A stretch of 64,000 bases of DNA from Lactiplantibacillus plajomi. GTDB taxonomy: Bacteria > Bacillota > Bacilli > Lactobacillales > Lactobacillaceae. Each line of letters opens with the position of its first letter. The first letter of the stretch is position 1. The position numbers and the translations under genes are program-made. The stretch is from assembly GCF_005405405.1 (NCBI RefSeq), contig NZ_BJDZ01000006.1, positions 62,001 through 126,000 of the forward strand. The letters run 5' to 3'. Positions 35,985-43,896 of the stretch are shown in pieces. The notes beneath the pieces were generated by a model, which made no database searches, had not been told where the DNA came from, and saw nothing but the letters and a program-made list of their open reading frames with translations.

Positions 35985-37373
35985 ATGAAGATGCAGGTTA
36001 CCGAAATTGCCAAGGCGGTTCAGGCAAGTAATGCTGAACAGGCTTGGCCCGATGTCAACGTGACGGGGGTGGCTTTTGATAGTCGTAAGTTGCAGGCGGG
36101 CGATTTATTTGTCCCGCTTGCCGGCGAACACGACGGCCACCAATTTATCCAAAGTGCGATTGACCACGGTGCGGTTGCAACCTTATGGGCGGACGACCAT
36201 GCGGAGAGTGCTCCCAGTGATTTACCGGTGATCATGGTCGCGGATACGTTAAAGGCGTTGCAAGCGCTTGGTAAATATTATTTGCAGAAGATTAACCCGA
36301 AGGTCGTAGCGGTTACCGGTAGTAACGGTAAGACGACGACTAAGGATATGATTGCTAGTTTGCTTAGCACCCAGTTCAACGTGACGAAGACGCACGCTAA
36401 TTTTAATAACCAAATCGGGGTGCCGATTACGCTATTGAGCATGGAACCGAATACGGAAGTCGTCGTTGTTGAAATGGGCATGGACCACTTCGGCGAACTG
36501 GACTTCTTAAGCCGCTTGGTTGAACCGGATATTGCGGTGATTACCATGATCGGTGAAGCCCACATTGAATTTTTCGGCACCCGCGATAAAATTGCCGATG
36601 CAAAGATGGAAATTGTGCACGGCTTAAAAGCTGACGGGACCTTCATCTATAACGGCGACGAACCATTGTTGCGTGAACGGGCTGAAAAAGTTAGTCAACG
36701 GCAACGGACGTTCGGAATGACTGACGATGATACGTTAACGGGTAGTGAAGTAACGACGAGTCGGGCGCAAACACAATTCAAAGCTAGTTTGTGGCCGGAA
36801 GAAGCCTACACGATTCCGATGATGGGTGCGTATAACGTGAATAACGCTTTGGCAGCTTTGCTGGTTGCCGATACGTTCCACGTTCGTTCAACTCCGGCGC
36901 GGACTGCGTTGGCAAGCTTCGTGCCGACGGAAAACCGGACGGAGTGGTTGACCGGTGCGCAGGGTGAGGCCATTCTGAGCGACGTGTATAACTCTAACCC
37001 GACGGCGGCTCGCCGTGTGTTGGCGGCCTTCGCCGCCGTTCCAACCAAGGGTCATCGAATCGTCGTACTGGGGGATATGCTGGAACTGGGTGAACAATCT
37101 GACACGTTACACGTCAGTTTAGCCAGTGAATTGCATCCAGAAACGATTCAAAGTGTTTACCTGAATGGGCAACACATGCAGGCCCTAGCAACCGCGTTGC
37201 AATCGCAATACCCAGCGGACGCGATCCATTACTACCCAACTGATCAACAAGAACAGTTGATCACGGATTTACGGGCTGAGGTTCAAGCGGACGATCAGGT
37301 TCTTTTGAAGGGGAGCCACGGCATTCACCTCGAGAACGTTTTACAAGCGTTACAAGCAAACGATGAAAAATAA
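35985..37373 (+). CDS. murF: UDP-MurNAc-tripeptide--D-Ala-D-Ala ligase
   Basis: Adds the D-Ala-D-Ala dipeptide to the wall precursor, in the cytoplasm; 462 residues, usual length. Domains: N-terminal UDP-binding domain (VAFDSRKLQAGDLFVPLAGEHDGH), central Mur ATPase with VTGSNGKTTTKDMIAS, the EMGMDHFGEL region, then the C-terminal ligase domain with YNSNPTA. The gene stands alone, with alr (D-alanine source) about 2.4 kb downstream. The ribosome site GGAG is rather far from ATG 35985; ATG 35991 is also possible. Confidence 0.95.
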   Translation: MKMQVTEIAKAVQASNAEQAWPDVNVTGVAFDSRKLQAGDLFVPLAGEHDGHQFIQSAIDHGAVATLWADDHAESAPSDLPVIMVADTLKALQALGKYYLQKINPKVVAVTGSNGKTTTKDMIASLLSTQFNVTKTHANFNNQIGVPITLLSMEPNTEVVVVEMGMDHFGELDFLSRLVEPDIAVITMIGEAHIEFFGTRDKIADAKMEIVHGLKADGTFIYNGDEPLLRERAEKVSQRQRTFGMTDDDTLTGSEVTTSRAQTQFKASLWPEEAYTIPMMGAYNVNNALAALLVADTFHVRSTPARTALASFVPTENRTEWLTGAQGEAILSDVYNSNPTAARRVLAAFAAVPTKGHRIVVLGDMLELGEQSDTLHVSLASELHPETIQSVYLNGQHMQALATALQSQYPADAIHYYPTDQQEQLITDLRAEVQADDQVLLKGSHGIHLENVLQALQANDEK

Positions 37374-37479
37374 ATTTTAAAGGCTTTTCACGGAAGACGC
37401 CGTGCGCTAAGTCGGTATTGGTGACGCTCACAAAACGGAGCGGATCACTAGAATCGACCAGTTGCGCCCGGGGTCTTTC

Positions 37480-37508
37480 TTGCTTATTTATAATAACCGG
37501 TGTATGAT
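37480..37508 (+). promoter_or_regulatory. Promoter of cshA with long leader
   Basis: TTGCTT (37480-37485), 17-base spacer, TATGAT (37503-37508). The transcript would have a leader of about 110 bases before TTG 37627. Cold-shock genes often have such long leaders. Confidence 0.65.
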
Positions 37509-37626
37509 AATCCAGTTGTACCATTTGAAAGTCAGACCGTTGGCTTACATGATAGCGCCTTACGGGGAACGGATTTTTTCCTAGCTGTCAGTAATCCCAT
37601 GGTGTCATCCTTAGGAGGAAACATAT

Positions 37627-39204
37627 TTGAAGTTTACAGAACTAGGCTTAACCGATAGCCTACTTAAAGCAGTTCAGCGGGCCGGTTACGAAGAAGCAAC
37701 GCCCATCCAAGCCGAAACCATTCCGATGGTTTTAGACGGAAAAGACGTCATTGGCCAAGCTCAAACCGGGACCGGGAAGACCGCCGCGTTTGCATTGCCA
37801 ATCCTACAACGGTTGGATTTTAGCAACCATAATATTCAGGCCCTCGTTATTTCACCAACGCGTGAATTAGCCATCCAAACGCAGGAAGAAATCTTCCGTT
37901 TGGGTAAAGACGAACGGGCAAAGGTACAGGTTGTCTATGGCGGGGCTGACATTCGCCGCCAAATTAGAAACTTAAAACAAAATCCCCAAGTGATCGTTGG
38001 GACGCCGGGCCGGTTACTCGACCACATTCGGCGTGGAACCGTTAAGTTAGATCATGTTCAAATGCTCGTCTTAGACGAAGCGGACGAAATGCTTAACATG
38101 GGATTCTTGGAAGACATTGAATCCATTATCAAACAGGTGCCGAATGAACGGCAAACGATGCTGTTCTCCGCAACGATGCCGCCAGAAATCAAGCGCATCG
38201 GGGTTCAGTTCATGAAGGAACCGCACCACGTTAAAATTAAATCAAAAGAAATGACCGCTGATACGGTTGATCAATATTACGTTAAAGCTAAAGAATACGA
38301 AAAGTTCGATATTATGACTCGGTTGTTCGACGTTCAGGCGCCAGAATTAACCATCGTCTTTGGTCGGACGAAGCGGCGGGTCGACGAATTATCAAAGGGA
38401 CTGGAAGCGCGTGGTTATAACGCTGCCGGTATCCATGGTGATTTAAGTCAACAACGCCGGACGCAAATCATGCGCCAATTCAAGGCTGGTAAGTTAGATA
38501 TCCTAGTTGCGACCGACGTTGCTGCCCGGGGACTGGACGTTTCCGGTGTGACCCACGTTTACAACTACGATATTCCGCAAGATCCGGACAGTTATGTTCA
38601 CCGGATTGGTCGGACGGGGCGTGCCGGACATAAAGGGGTTTCCTTAACGTTCGTAACGCCTAACGAAATGGAATATTTGCGGGTCATCGAAAAGTTGACC
38701 AAGAAGCGGATGTTACCATTGAAGCCACCAACAGAAGCCGAAGCCTTTGCGGGCCAGTTGGCTGCTGCTGAATCAGACGTTGATACGTTAGTTGCGAAGA
38801 CCTCAACTGATAAGTACGCGGACCAAGCGGCGGAACTCTTACGTAAGTACGATGCCACCGACTTAGTTGCAGCGTTACTGAACGAATTGACGAAGGACGA
38901 CGCCAGTGCCGTTCCCGTTAAAATTACGCCAGAACGGCCGTTACCACGCCATAAGGGCGGCGGTAACCGTCGCGGTGGCTACCGTGGTAACCGTAACCGC
39001 AATAATAATAGTCATGGACGCGGCGGGTATTCACACGGCCGTAACCGTGACCGGAATGGCCGTGATCGCAATGGTCGCGGTGACCGTAAGAGTAACGGTT
39101 ACAAGGGTCGTTCCCGTGATGATAACCGCAGCAACAACCGTAATCATGACGAAGGCCGTAAGCAAAGCAGTAAGCGGAGCTACACCATTCGGACGAATGA
39201 CTAG
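37627..39204 (+). CDS. cshA: DEAD-box RNA helicase
   Basis: ATP-dependent RNA helicase of 525 residues, CshA type, involved in RNA degradation, ribosome assembly and cold adaptation. Motifs in order: Q motif (FTELGLTDSLLKAV...ATPIQ), AQTGTGKTAAF (I), SPTRELAIQ (Ia), TPGRLLDH (Ib), LDEADEMLNMGF (II), FSATMP (III), FGRTKRRV (IV), ATDVAARGLD (V) and YVHRIGRTGRAG (VI). The C-terminal 90 residues are a basic Arg/Asn/Gly-rich tail, probably an RNA tether. TTG 37627 follows TTAGGAGGAAAC. Confidence 0.95.
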   Translation: MKFTELGLTDSLLKAVQRAGYEEATPIQAETIPMVLDGKDVIGQAQTGTGKTAAFALPILQRLDFSNHNIQALVISPTRELAIQTQEEIFRLGKDERAKVQVVYGGADIRRQIRNLKQNPQVIVGTPGRLLDHIRRGTVKLDHVQMLVLDEADEMLNMGFLEDIESIIKQVPNERQTMLFSATMPPEIKRIGVQFMKEPHHVKIKSKEMTADTVDQYYVKAKEYEKFDIMTRLFDVQAPELTIVFGRTKRRVDELSKGLEARGYNAAGIHGDLSQQRRTQIMRQFKAGKLDILVATDVAARGLDVSGVTHVYNYDIPQDPDSYVHRIGRTGRAGHKGVSLTFVTPNEMEYLRVIEKLTKKRMLPLKPPTEAEAFAGQLAAAESDVDTLVAKTSTDKYADQAAELLRKYDATDLVAALLNELTKDDASAVPVKITPERPLPRHKGGGNRRGGYRGNRNRNNNSHGRGGYSHGRNRDRNGRDRNGRGDRKSNGYKGRSRDDNRSNNRNHDEGRKQSSKRSYTIRTND

Positions 39205-39255
39205 GTTTTAGCGGATACATGACAAATTAACTCCAGAAATGGTGTGTTGATAATA

Positions 39256-39286
39256 AAAAGTCGAGCGTTGGCTCGGCTTTTTTGTT
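39256..39286 (+). terminator. Terminator of cshA
   Basis: AAAAGTCGAGC pairs with GCTCGGCTTTT around GTTG, followed by T. Confidence 0.88.
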
Positions 39287-39433
39287 GCCGTTAAATGGTA
39301 AACTATGGGGGCACCGGTCGAAGATAACGAACCTTCACGCCAACGTGAAAAGATTGCGTGCTGGTTTTCCTTTTATCGCCCCGGAAGCTGTGGTAAATTG
39401 GAAATATCAGACACGATGAAAGGCGGCGCGAGC

Positions 39434-39796
39434 ATGATTTATGGCACCGGGATCGATTTAACGGAAATCAATCGTATTCAAGAAATGTTAGCCGCGGGAT
39501 TACGATTACCGCAAAAGGTTTTAACACCGGCGGAACTAGCGGTGTTCAATCGGTACCAAGGTCGCCGGCGCGCTGAATTTTTAGCCGGCCGGTTTTCAGC
39601 TAAGGAAGCGTACAGTAAGGCCTTTGGTACCGGCATCGGCGCCGCGGTCGGCTTTCACGACATTGAAATATTAGATGATCAGCTCGGTAAGCCGGCGTTA
39701 ACCCGCCACCCGTTCGATGGGCCGGGCTGGGTGTCGATTTCGCACACCGACCAGTTAGTAATGACACAAGTAATCTTGGAAAGAGGCAAAATGTGA
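39434..39796 (+). CDS. acpS: Holo-[acyl-carrier-protein] synthase
   Basis: Transfers phosphopantetheine from CoA to the acyl carrier protein; 120 residues from ATG 39434, the normal length. [14 protein letters not shown] and [20 protein letters not shown] carry the Mg-binding Asp and Glu; [18 protein letters not shown] closes the fold. A longer frame back to 39305 has no ribosome site. The stop overlaps the alr start (TGATG). The order acpS-alr-mazF is standard in Firmicutes. Confidence 0.94.
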   Translation: MIYGTGIDLTEINRIQEMLAAGLRLPQKVLTPAELAVFNRYQGRRRAEFLAGRFSAKEAYSKAFGTGIGAAVGFHDIEILDDQLGKPALTRHPFDGPGWVSISHTDQLVMTQVILERGKM

Positions 39797-40923
39797 TGGT
39801 TGTTATTGGGGAACACCGCCACACGCAGGTCACGGTTGACCTGCAGGCAATTAAGAATAATATTCAGCAGGAAATGCAACGGAAAGATGCGCTGACCGAA
39901 CTGTGGGCGGTCGTTAAGGCCAACGGTTACGGTCACGGGATCATTCAAGTTGCGCAAGCAGCGAAGCAGGCTGGGGCTACCGGCTTTTGCGTTGCTATTT
40001 TGGACGAAGCCTTAGCGTTACGGGCAGCCGGGTTGACCGAACCGATTTTGGTTTTGGGCATCACCGAACCGGAATACGCCGCGTTAATTGCCGAAAAACG
40101 AATTTCGGTTGCCGTGGGTAGTCAGGAATGGTTAAATCAAGCTAGCGCAGTTTTGGCAGCGAATAACGTCAAAATTCCGTTGCGGGTCCACCTGGCACTG
40201 GATGCTGGTATGGGCCGGATCGGATTCCAACAGCCGGCCGACTTAGCTGCAACCGTTGCGCAATTGCGACAAGCCAACACGCTGTTTGATTTTGAAGGCA
40301 TCTTCACTCACTTTGCCACCGCGGATCAGTCCGATGACACTTATTTCATGCACCAACTGGCTGTTTGGAAAAAGTTGATCGCGGTAATCGGCGAGTTACC
40401 GCGCTACGTCCACGTTTCAAACTCGGCGACGAGCTTGTGGCACCAGGCTTGCAACGGCAACGTTGTGCGCTTTGGGGTGGCGCTGTACGGGCTAAATCCG
40501 TCCGGCACAGCCTTAAGTGCCCCGTACAAGTTGCAACCAGCCTTGTCATTGACTGCCCAGTTGACCTTCGTCAAACGGTTGGCGAAGGGTCAGTCGGTTA
40601 GTTACGGCGCGACCTATACCGCAGCACAGGATGAATGGATCGGTACGGTACCGATTGGTTACGCTGACGGTTATGAACGTCGGTTGCAAGGATTTCACGT
40701 GTTAGTTAACGGTCAGTTTTGTGAAATCGTTGGTCGGGTCTGCATGGACCAACTGATGGTCCGCTTACCACACGAAGTCCCGGTAGGCACCAAAGTGACG
40801 TTAGTCGGCACGGACGGTGACCGGACGATTAGTTTACAAGACGTCGCCGACTACTGTGGCACAATTCACTATGAAATTGCGTGTGGGTTAGCCCCGCGGG
40901 TTCCGCGGGTTTACCTTGATTAA
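39796..40923 (+). CDS. alr: Alanine racemase
   Basis: PLP enzyme that makes D-alanine for the wall and for teichoic acids; 375 residues. The PLP Lys is in [12 protein letters not shown] near residue 40, the catalytic Tyr is in [10 protein letters not shown], and [21 protein letters not shown] and [11 protein letters not shown] are family blocks. ATG 39796 overlaps the acpS stop; AGAGG lies about nine bases upstream. It supplies D-Ala for the dipeptide added by MurF, encoded just upstream. Confidence 0.96.
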   Translation: MVVIGEHRHTQVTVDLQAIKNNIQQEMQRKDALTELWAVVKANGYGHGIIQVAQAAKQAGATGFCVAILDEALALRAAGLTEPILVLGITEPEYAALIAEKRISVAVGSQEWLNQASAVLAANNVKIPLRVHLALDAGMGRIGFQQPADLAATVAQLRQANTLFDFEGIFTHFATADQSDDTYFMHQLAVWKKLIAVIGELPRYVHVSNSATSLWHQACNGNVVRFGVALYGLNPSGTALSAPYKLQPALSLTAQLTFVKRLAKGQSVSYGATYTAAQDEWIGTVPIGYADGYERRLQGFHVLVNGQFCEIVGRVCMDQLMVRLPHEVPVGTKVTLVGTDGDRTISLQDVADYCGTIHYEIACGLAPRVPRVYLD

Positions 40924-40933
40924 GACTTAAAGT

Positions 40934-40963
40934 ACGGCTCTCGGTAACGGGAGTCGTTTTTTA
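40934..40963 (+). terminator. Terminator of acpS-alr
   Basis: ACGGCTCTC (40934-40942) pairs with GGGAGTCGT (40949-40957), with T6 at the end. Confidence 0.85.
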
Positions 40964-41043
40964 TTATCGTCAACGCATTCTAAGAAAAACGGAATAATTC
41001 GCTTAAGTTAATAATCAACTGATTAGCCAAAATTAGTAAACGG

Positions 41044-41073
41044 TTGCTAAAAGTGGAGAATTCATGCTATCAT
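41044..41073 (+). promoter_or_regulatory. Promoter of mazF
   Basis: TTGCTA (41044-41049), 18-base spacer, TATCAT (41068-41073) with the TGC extension. It makes mazF separate from alr. Confidence 0.65.
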
Positions 41074-41120
41074 GAATGACAAGCATAGTCACAGTTACGA
41101 TGGGATAACTAGGAGTAACT

Positions 41121-41546
41121 ATGGGTGTCAGTATAAAGGGAGATGAGGCGATGGCCGCAGCTGATATTAAGCGTGGTGATATCTTTTACGCGGATTTATC
41201 ACCAGTTGTGGGGTCTGAACAGGGCGGCATGCGCCCGGTGTTAATCGTTCAAAACAACGTGGGTAACCATTACAGTCCAACGGTAATCGTTGCGGCCATC
41301 ACGGCTAAGGTTCAAAAAGCCAAAATGCCCACGCACGTGAACATTAACGCGGCACATACGGGGATTGAAAAAAATTCAGTCGTGTTACTCGAGCAGGTTC
41401 GGACAATCGACAAACAACGCTTAAAGGACCGGGTGACTCACCTAGATGAGCAAACGATGCGCCGGGTGGATAATGCTTTACAGATCAGTATCGGTTTAGC
41501 TGACCGGACCAATCGCAGGCACACTCAACGAACGTTGCAACCATAG
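41121..41546 (+). CDS. mazF: MazF/PemK-type endoribonuclease toxin
   Basis: mRNA-cleaving toxin of the MazF (EndoA) family, 141 residues. [30 protein letters not shown] is the family hallmark, and the catalytic Arg (MRPVLIV) and Thr (VAAITAK) are in place. ATG 41121 has AGGAGT at good distance; ATG 41151 also has a usable site and gives the more common N-terminus. In Bacillus the antitoxin gene lies between alr and mazF. Here the 197 bases between them hold only a terminator and a promoter, with no MazE-like frame. Confidence 0.93.
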   Translation: MGVSIKGDEAMAAADIKRGDIFYADLSPVVGSEQGGMRPVLIVQNNVGNHYSPTVIVAAITAKVQKAKMPTHVNINAAHTGIEKNSVVLLEQVRTIDKQRLKDRVTHLDEQTMRRVDNALQISIGLADRTNRRHTQRTLQP

Positions 41547-41619
41547 TTAATTGATGGGGAAATAATCAATTTACATAAATCAAATCATTTCGGTGTGATA
41601 GCCGATTCACAATAACGCC

Positions 41620-41668
41620 AAACGCGCCAAGTTAGTTGTATTGACAACCGACTTGGCGCGTTTTTAAC
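41620..41668 (+). terminator. Terminator of mazF
   Basis: AAACGCGCCAAGT (41620-41632) pairs with ACTTGGCGCGTTT (41651-41663); inside, GTTGT pairs with ACAAC. T run follows. Confidence 0.93.
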
Positions 41669-41678
41669 GGATTTTTGC

Positions 41679-41707
41679 TTGTGGTTTGGGACGCGGCGTG
41701 CTACGAT
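41679..41707 (+). promoter_or_regulatory. Promoter of queT
   Basis: TTGTGG (41679-41684), 17-base spacer, TACGAT (41702-41707) with the TGC extension. Confidence 0.5.
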
Positions 41708-41730
41708 GAAAGCCGTTTTGTATTTTCACA

Positions 41731-41769
41731 ACGTGGTTCGTAACCATCCCACGTTAAAAAACTAGGAGG
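41731..41769 (+). promoter_or_regulatory. preQ1-I riboswitch
   Basis: The stem ACGTGG/CCACGT (41731-41736 with 41749-41754) encloses TTCGTAACCATC and is followed by TAAAAAACTAGGAGG. This is the compact class I preQ1 fold (P1, C-rich loop, A-rich tail ending in AAAAAACTA). The ribosome site of queT directly continues the tail, so preQ1 binding should hide it and reduce translation. Confidence 0.88.
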
Positions 41770-41779
41770 AACTAACAAC

Positions 41780-42286
41780 ATGACGCAATCAAAAATCCGG
41801 CCGTGGATCATCAACGCCCTCGTGGCGGCGATGTACGTAGTCCTATGCCTCGGCCCAGCCGCGTTCAGCCTAGCGTCCGGCGCGATTCAGTTTCGCGTTT
41901 CGGAAGGCTTGAACCATCTCGCGGTGTTTAACCGAAAATATATCTGGGGAATCGTCGGCGGAGTCGTCCTGTTCGATGCGTTTGGCCCCGGTGCCAGCCT
42001 ACTTAACGTTTTATTCGGGGGCGGGCAATCATTATTAGCCCTATTAATCCTAACTTGGATTGCCCCGAAGTTAAAAACCGTTTGGCAACGCATGGTTCTG
42101 AACATCTTCCTGTTCACCATTTCGATGTTTATGATTGCCATTATGATCACCTTAATGAGCAGCGGCGTCGCCTTTTGGCCAACCTACTTAACCACCGCGT
42201 TATCCGAACTCATCATCATGACGATTACCGCGCCAATCATGTACGCGCTTGACCGGGTTATGCACTTTAGTGACCGAATCGGTTAA
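41780..42286 (+). CDS. queT: Queuosine precursor transporter QueT (ECF S component)
   Basis: Membrane protein of 168 residues with five or six hydrophobic segments, matching QueT: SLASGAIQFRVSEGLNHLAVF near residue 30, then YIWGIVGGVVLFDAFGPGASLLNVLFGGGQSLLALL. It is the substrate-binding part of an ECF importer for preQ0/preQ1 and uses the shared EcfAAT module encoded elsewhere. The preQ1-I riboswitch directly before it supports this. ATG 41780 follows AGGAGG. A terminator follows at 42311. Confidence 0.95.
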   Translation: MTQSKIRPWIINALVAAMYVVLCLGPAAFSLASGAIQFRVSEGLNHLAVFNRKYIWGIVGGVVLFDAFGPGASLLNVLFGGGQSLLALLILTWIAPKLKTVWQRMVLNIFLFTISMFMIAIMITLMSSGVAFWPTYLTTALSELIIMTITAPIMYALDRVMHFSDRIG

Positions 42287-42310
42287 CCAAATTTAAATTG
42301 TTTTAGAAGC

Positions 42311-42346
42311 ATCCTAGCCTATTAACTTTTAGGTTAGGATTTTTTA
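42311..42346 (+). terminator. Terminator of queT
   Basis: ATCCTAGCCT (42311-42320) pairs with AGGTTAGGAT (42331-42340), followed by T6. Confidence 0.9.
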
Positions 42347-42397
42347 TTACTTGAGCGGGTAGACGCTGACGACATAAATCAAATTTGATTAGTAGAT

Positions 42398-42549
42398 CGG
42401 TCCGCTCCGCCGTCACGAAAGCAAGGCTGTGGGCACGCTCGGAAGCCGATTCACAACCCGAATCGTCTCCCAAGACGGCCTTGTTGTAAGTCGCCCAAAA
42501 ACGGCGACCAACAACAACCTCACAGCCATGTTTCGAAGGGCTCCGGGAC
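42398..42549. repeat. Structured repeat A, copy 1
   Basis: First of three nearly identical GC-rich units of about 153 bases. Ends GGTCC and GGGAC; inner helices CGAAA/TTTCG and GGCTGTG/CACAGCC; inside these, two hairpins: CGATTC/GAATCG and GTTGTAAGTCGCC with GGCGACCAACAAC. No ORF with a ribosome site fits it. Confidence 0.85.
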
Positions 42550-42932
42550 AGCATCTAATTTGATAACCAATTGTTTCAAAGACACAACATACATATGCTG
42601 AAAAGCTTTTCTTAATGCAAATCGGTAATAAAATTATTTTTACAAATGGTCTTAGTATGCCGGTCCGCTCCGCCGTCACGAAAGCAAGGCTGTGGGCACG
42701 CTCGGAAGCCGATTCACACCCCGAATCGTCTCCCAAGACGGCCTTGTTGTAAGTCGCCCAAAAGACGGCGACTAACAACAATATCACAGCCATGTTTCGA
42801 AGGGCTCCGGGACCTAAGTAGAGCATCTGATTTGATAATCATTCGTTTCAAAAACACAACATACATATGCTGAAAAGCTTTTCTTAATGCAAATCAATCA
42901 TAAAATTATTATTACAAATAGTCTTAGTATGC
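42550..42932. repeat. Repeated AT-rich spacers between A units
   Basis: The bases after copy 1 (42550-42660) and after copy 2 (42815-42932) are nearly the same, including ACACAACATACATATGC, the palindrome GAAAAGCTTTTC and CTTAGTATGC just before the next unit. So the true tandem period is about 263-272 bases. Confidence 0.8.
42661..42814. repeat. Structured repeat A, copy 2
   Basis: Same unit, 263 bases after copy 1. Differences from copy 1 are few and fall mostly in loops, such as CCAAAAGA in the second hairpin. The spacer before it (about 110 bases, AT-rich) is also repeated between copies 2 and 3. Confidence 0.87.
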
Positions 42933-43085
42933 CGGTCCGCTCCGCCTGCACGAAAGCAAGGCTGTGGGCACGCTCGGAAGCCGATTCACACCCCGAATCG
43001 TCTCCCAAGACGGCTTTGTTGTAAGTCGCCAAAAGACGGCGACCAACAACAACTTCACAGCCATGTTTCGAAGGGCTCCGGGACC
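42933..43085. repeat. Structured repeat A, copy 3
   Basis: Same unit, 272 bases after copy 2. It has CTGCACG for CGTCACG near the start and a one-base shorter hairpin loop. The repeated spacer does not follow it, so the tandem array ends here. Confidence 0.86.
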
Positions 43086-43120
43086 TAAATTACAGCATTA
43101 TATCTAATAACGCGTTAGAT

Positions 43121-43160
43121 TTAATGAACCAGTCGCTCAGTTAGCGATGTCGTTCATTAA
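43121..43160. other. Long hairpin C
   Basis: TTAATGAAC (43121-43129) pairs with GTTCATTAA (43152-43160), and inside it TCGCT pairs with AGCGA. The dyad is symmetric and has no T tract. It follows array A at once, after a smaller dyad TCTAA/TTAGA. Confidence 0.7.
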
Positions 43161-43287
43161 CAGATAACTTGAATTAGTAATTCTGAACGGATAGATCCTA
43201 AAATTCTTGATTTTCTAAGTAGTGACCCCCATTCAATAATCAATTACCGACCTAACGCAATCTATTCATACAAATTAACTTACTAAT

Positions 43288-43468
43288 GCCTGCCAACGAC
43301 CAACTTAAGCTTGGAGGGAAAGCGGGAACAGTCCCAGCGGTGAAGTTTCACTTGGTCGCCGGTTTTTGGCGAGTTAGTGAAAGCCCGGTGGTTAAGACCT
43401 GGGTTGTGGGCTTAACCCCGAGGCCACCGCGTTCCGGACTGATTCCCGCTGACTGGAAGGCTGACAAG
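43288..43468. repeat. Structured repeat B, copy 1
   Basis: About 180 bases. The core 43321-43450 closes with AGCGGGAACAGTCC against GGACTGATTCCCGCT (14 pairs, one bulge). Inside are two hairpins: TTTCACT..TCGCC/GGCGA..AGTGAAA, and CGGTGG..GTTAAG/CTTAAC..CCACCG. This is a three-way junction fold. GCCT at the start can pair with AGGC at 43458. No ORF is convincing. Confidence 0.82.
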
Positions 43469-43606
43469 TGTTTACTAACTTCGAAGCGATTACCAACCAC
43501 TAGGATGAAGTGACGTTACCCATCTGTTTAGTACGTCTAATATTGTGTCCCTGACAGCTAGATTTAACAGCGAGTTTTTCACCAATTCTCATCAATGAAA
43601 TCTAAC

Positions 43607-43787
43607 GCCCGCCAACGACTAATTAAAGCCTGCAGGGAAAGCGGAAACGGTCCCAGCGGTGAAGTTTCACTTGGTCGCCGGTTTTTGGCGAGTTAGTGAA
43701 AGCCCAGTGGTTAAGACCTGAAGTTTGGGCTTGACCCCGAGGCCACCGCGTTCCGGACTGATTCCCGCTGACCGGAGGGCTGGCAAG
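43607..43787. repeat. Structured repeat B, copy 2
   Basis: Second copy, 319 bases after the first, with about 20 scattered differences. The three-way junction is kept. The outer GCCC/GGGC pairing here replaces GCCT/AGGC of copy 1. Bases 43569-43606 before it recur in altered form at 45119-45163, beyond the IS element. Confidence 0.82.
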
Positions 43788-43896
43788 AAAAACTAACTCG
43801 GAATCGAGCTAAACTTAAATAATTAAGTTCTGTTTTTCTTCAATTTAGTAACACTATGGATTTAGGTCAAGAATCTGGACACATTTTATGTATAAT

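Noticed and set aside
42413-42826. A 137-codon minus-strand frame across repeat A, and shorter ones over each unit
   Set aside because: It follows the repeat units, crosses the structured stems, has no ribosome site and changes frame between copies. It is a by-product of GC-rich repeats.
42398-43787. CRISPR array
   Set aside because: Units are about 150-180 bases with repeated spacers; CRISPR has short repeats with unique spacers. No cas genes are near.
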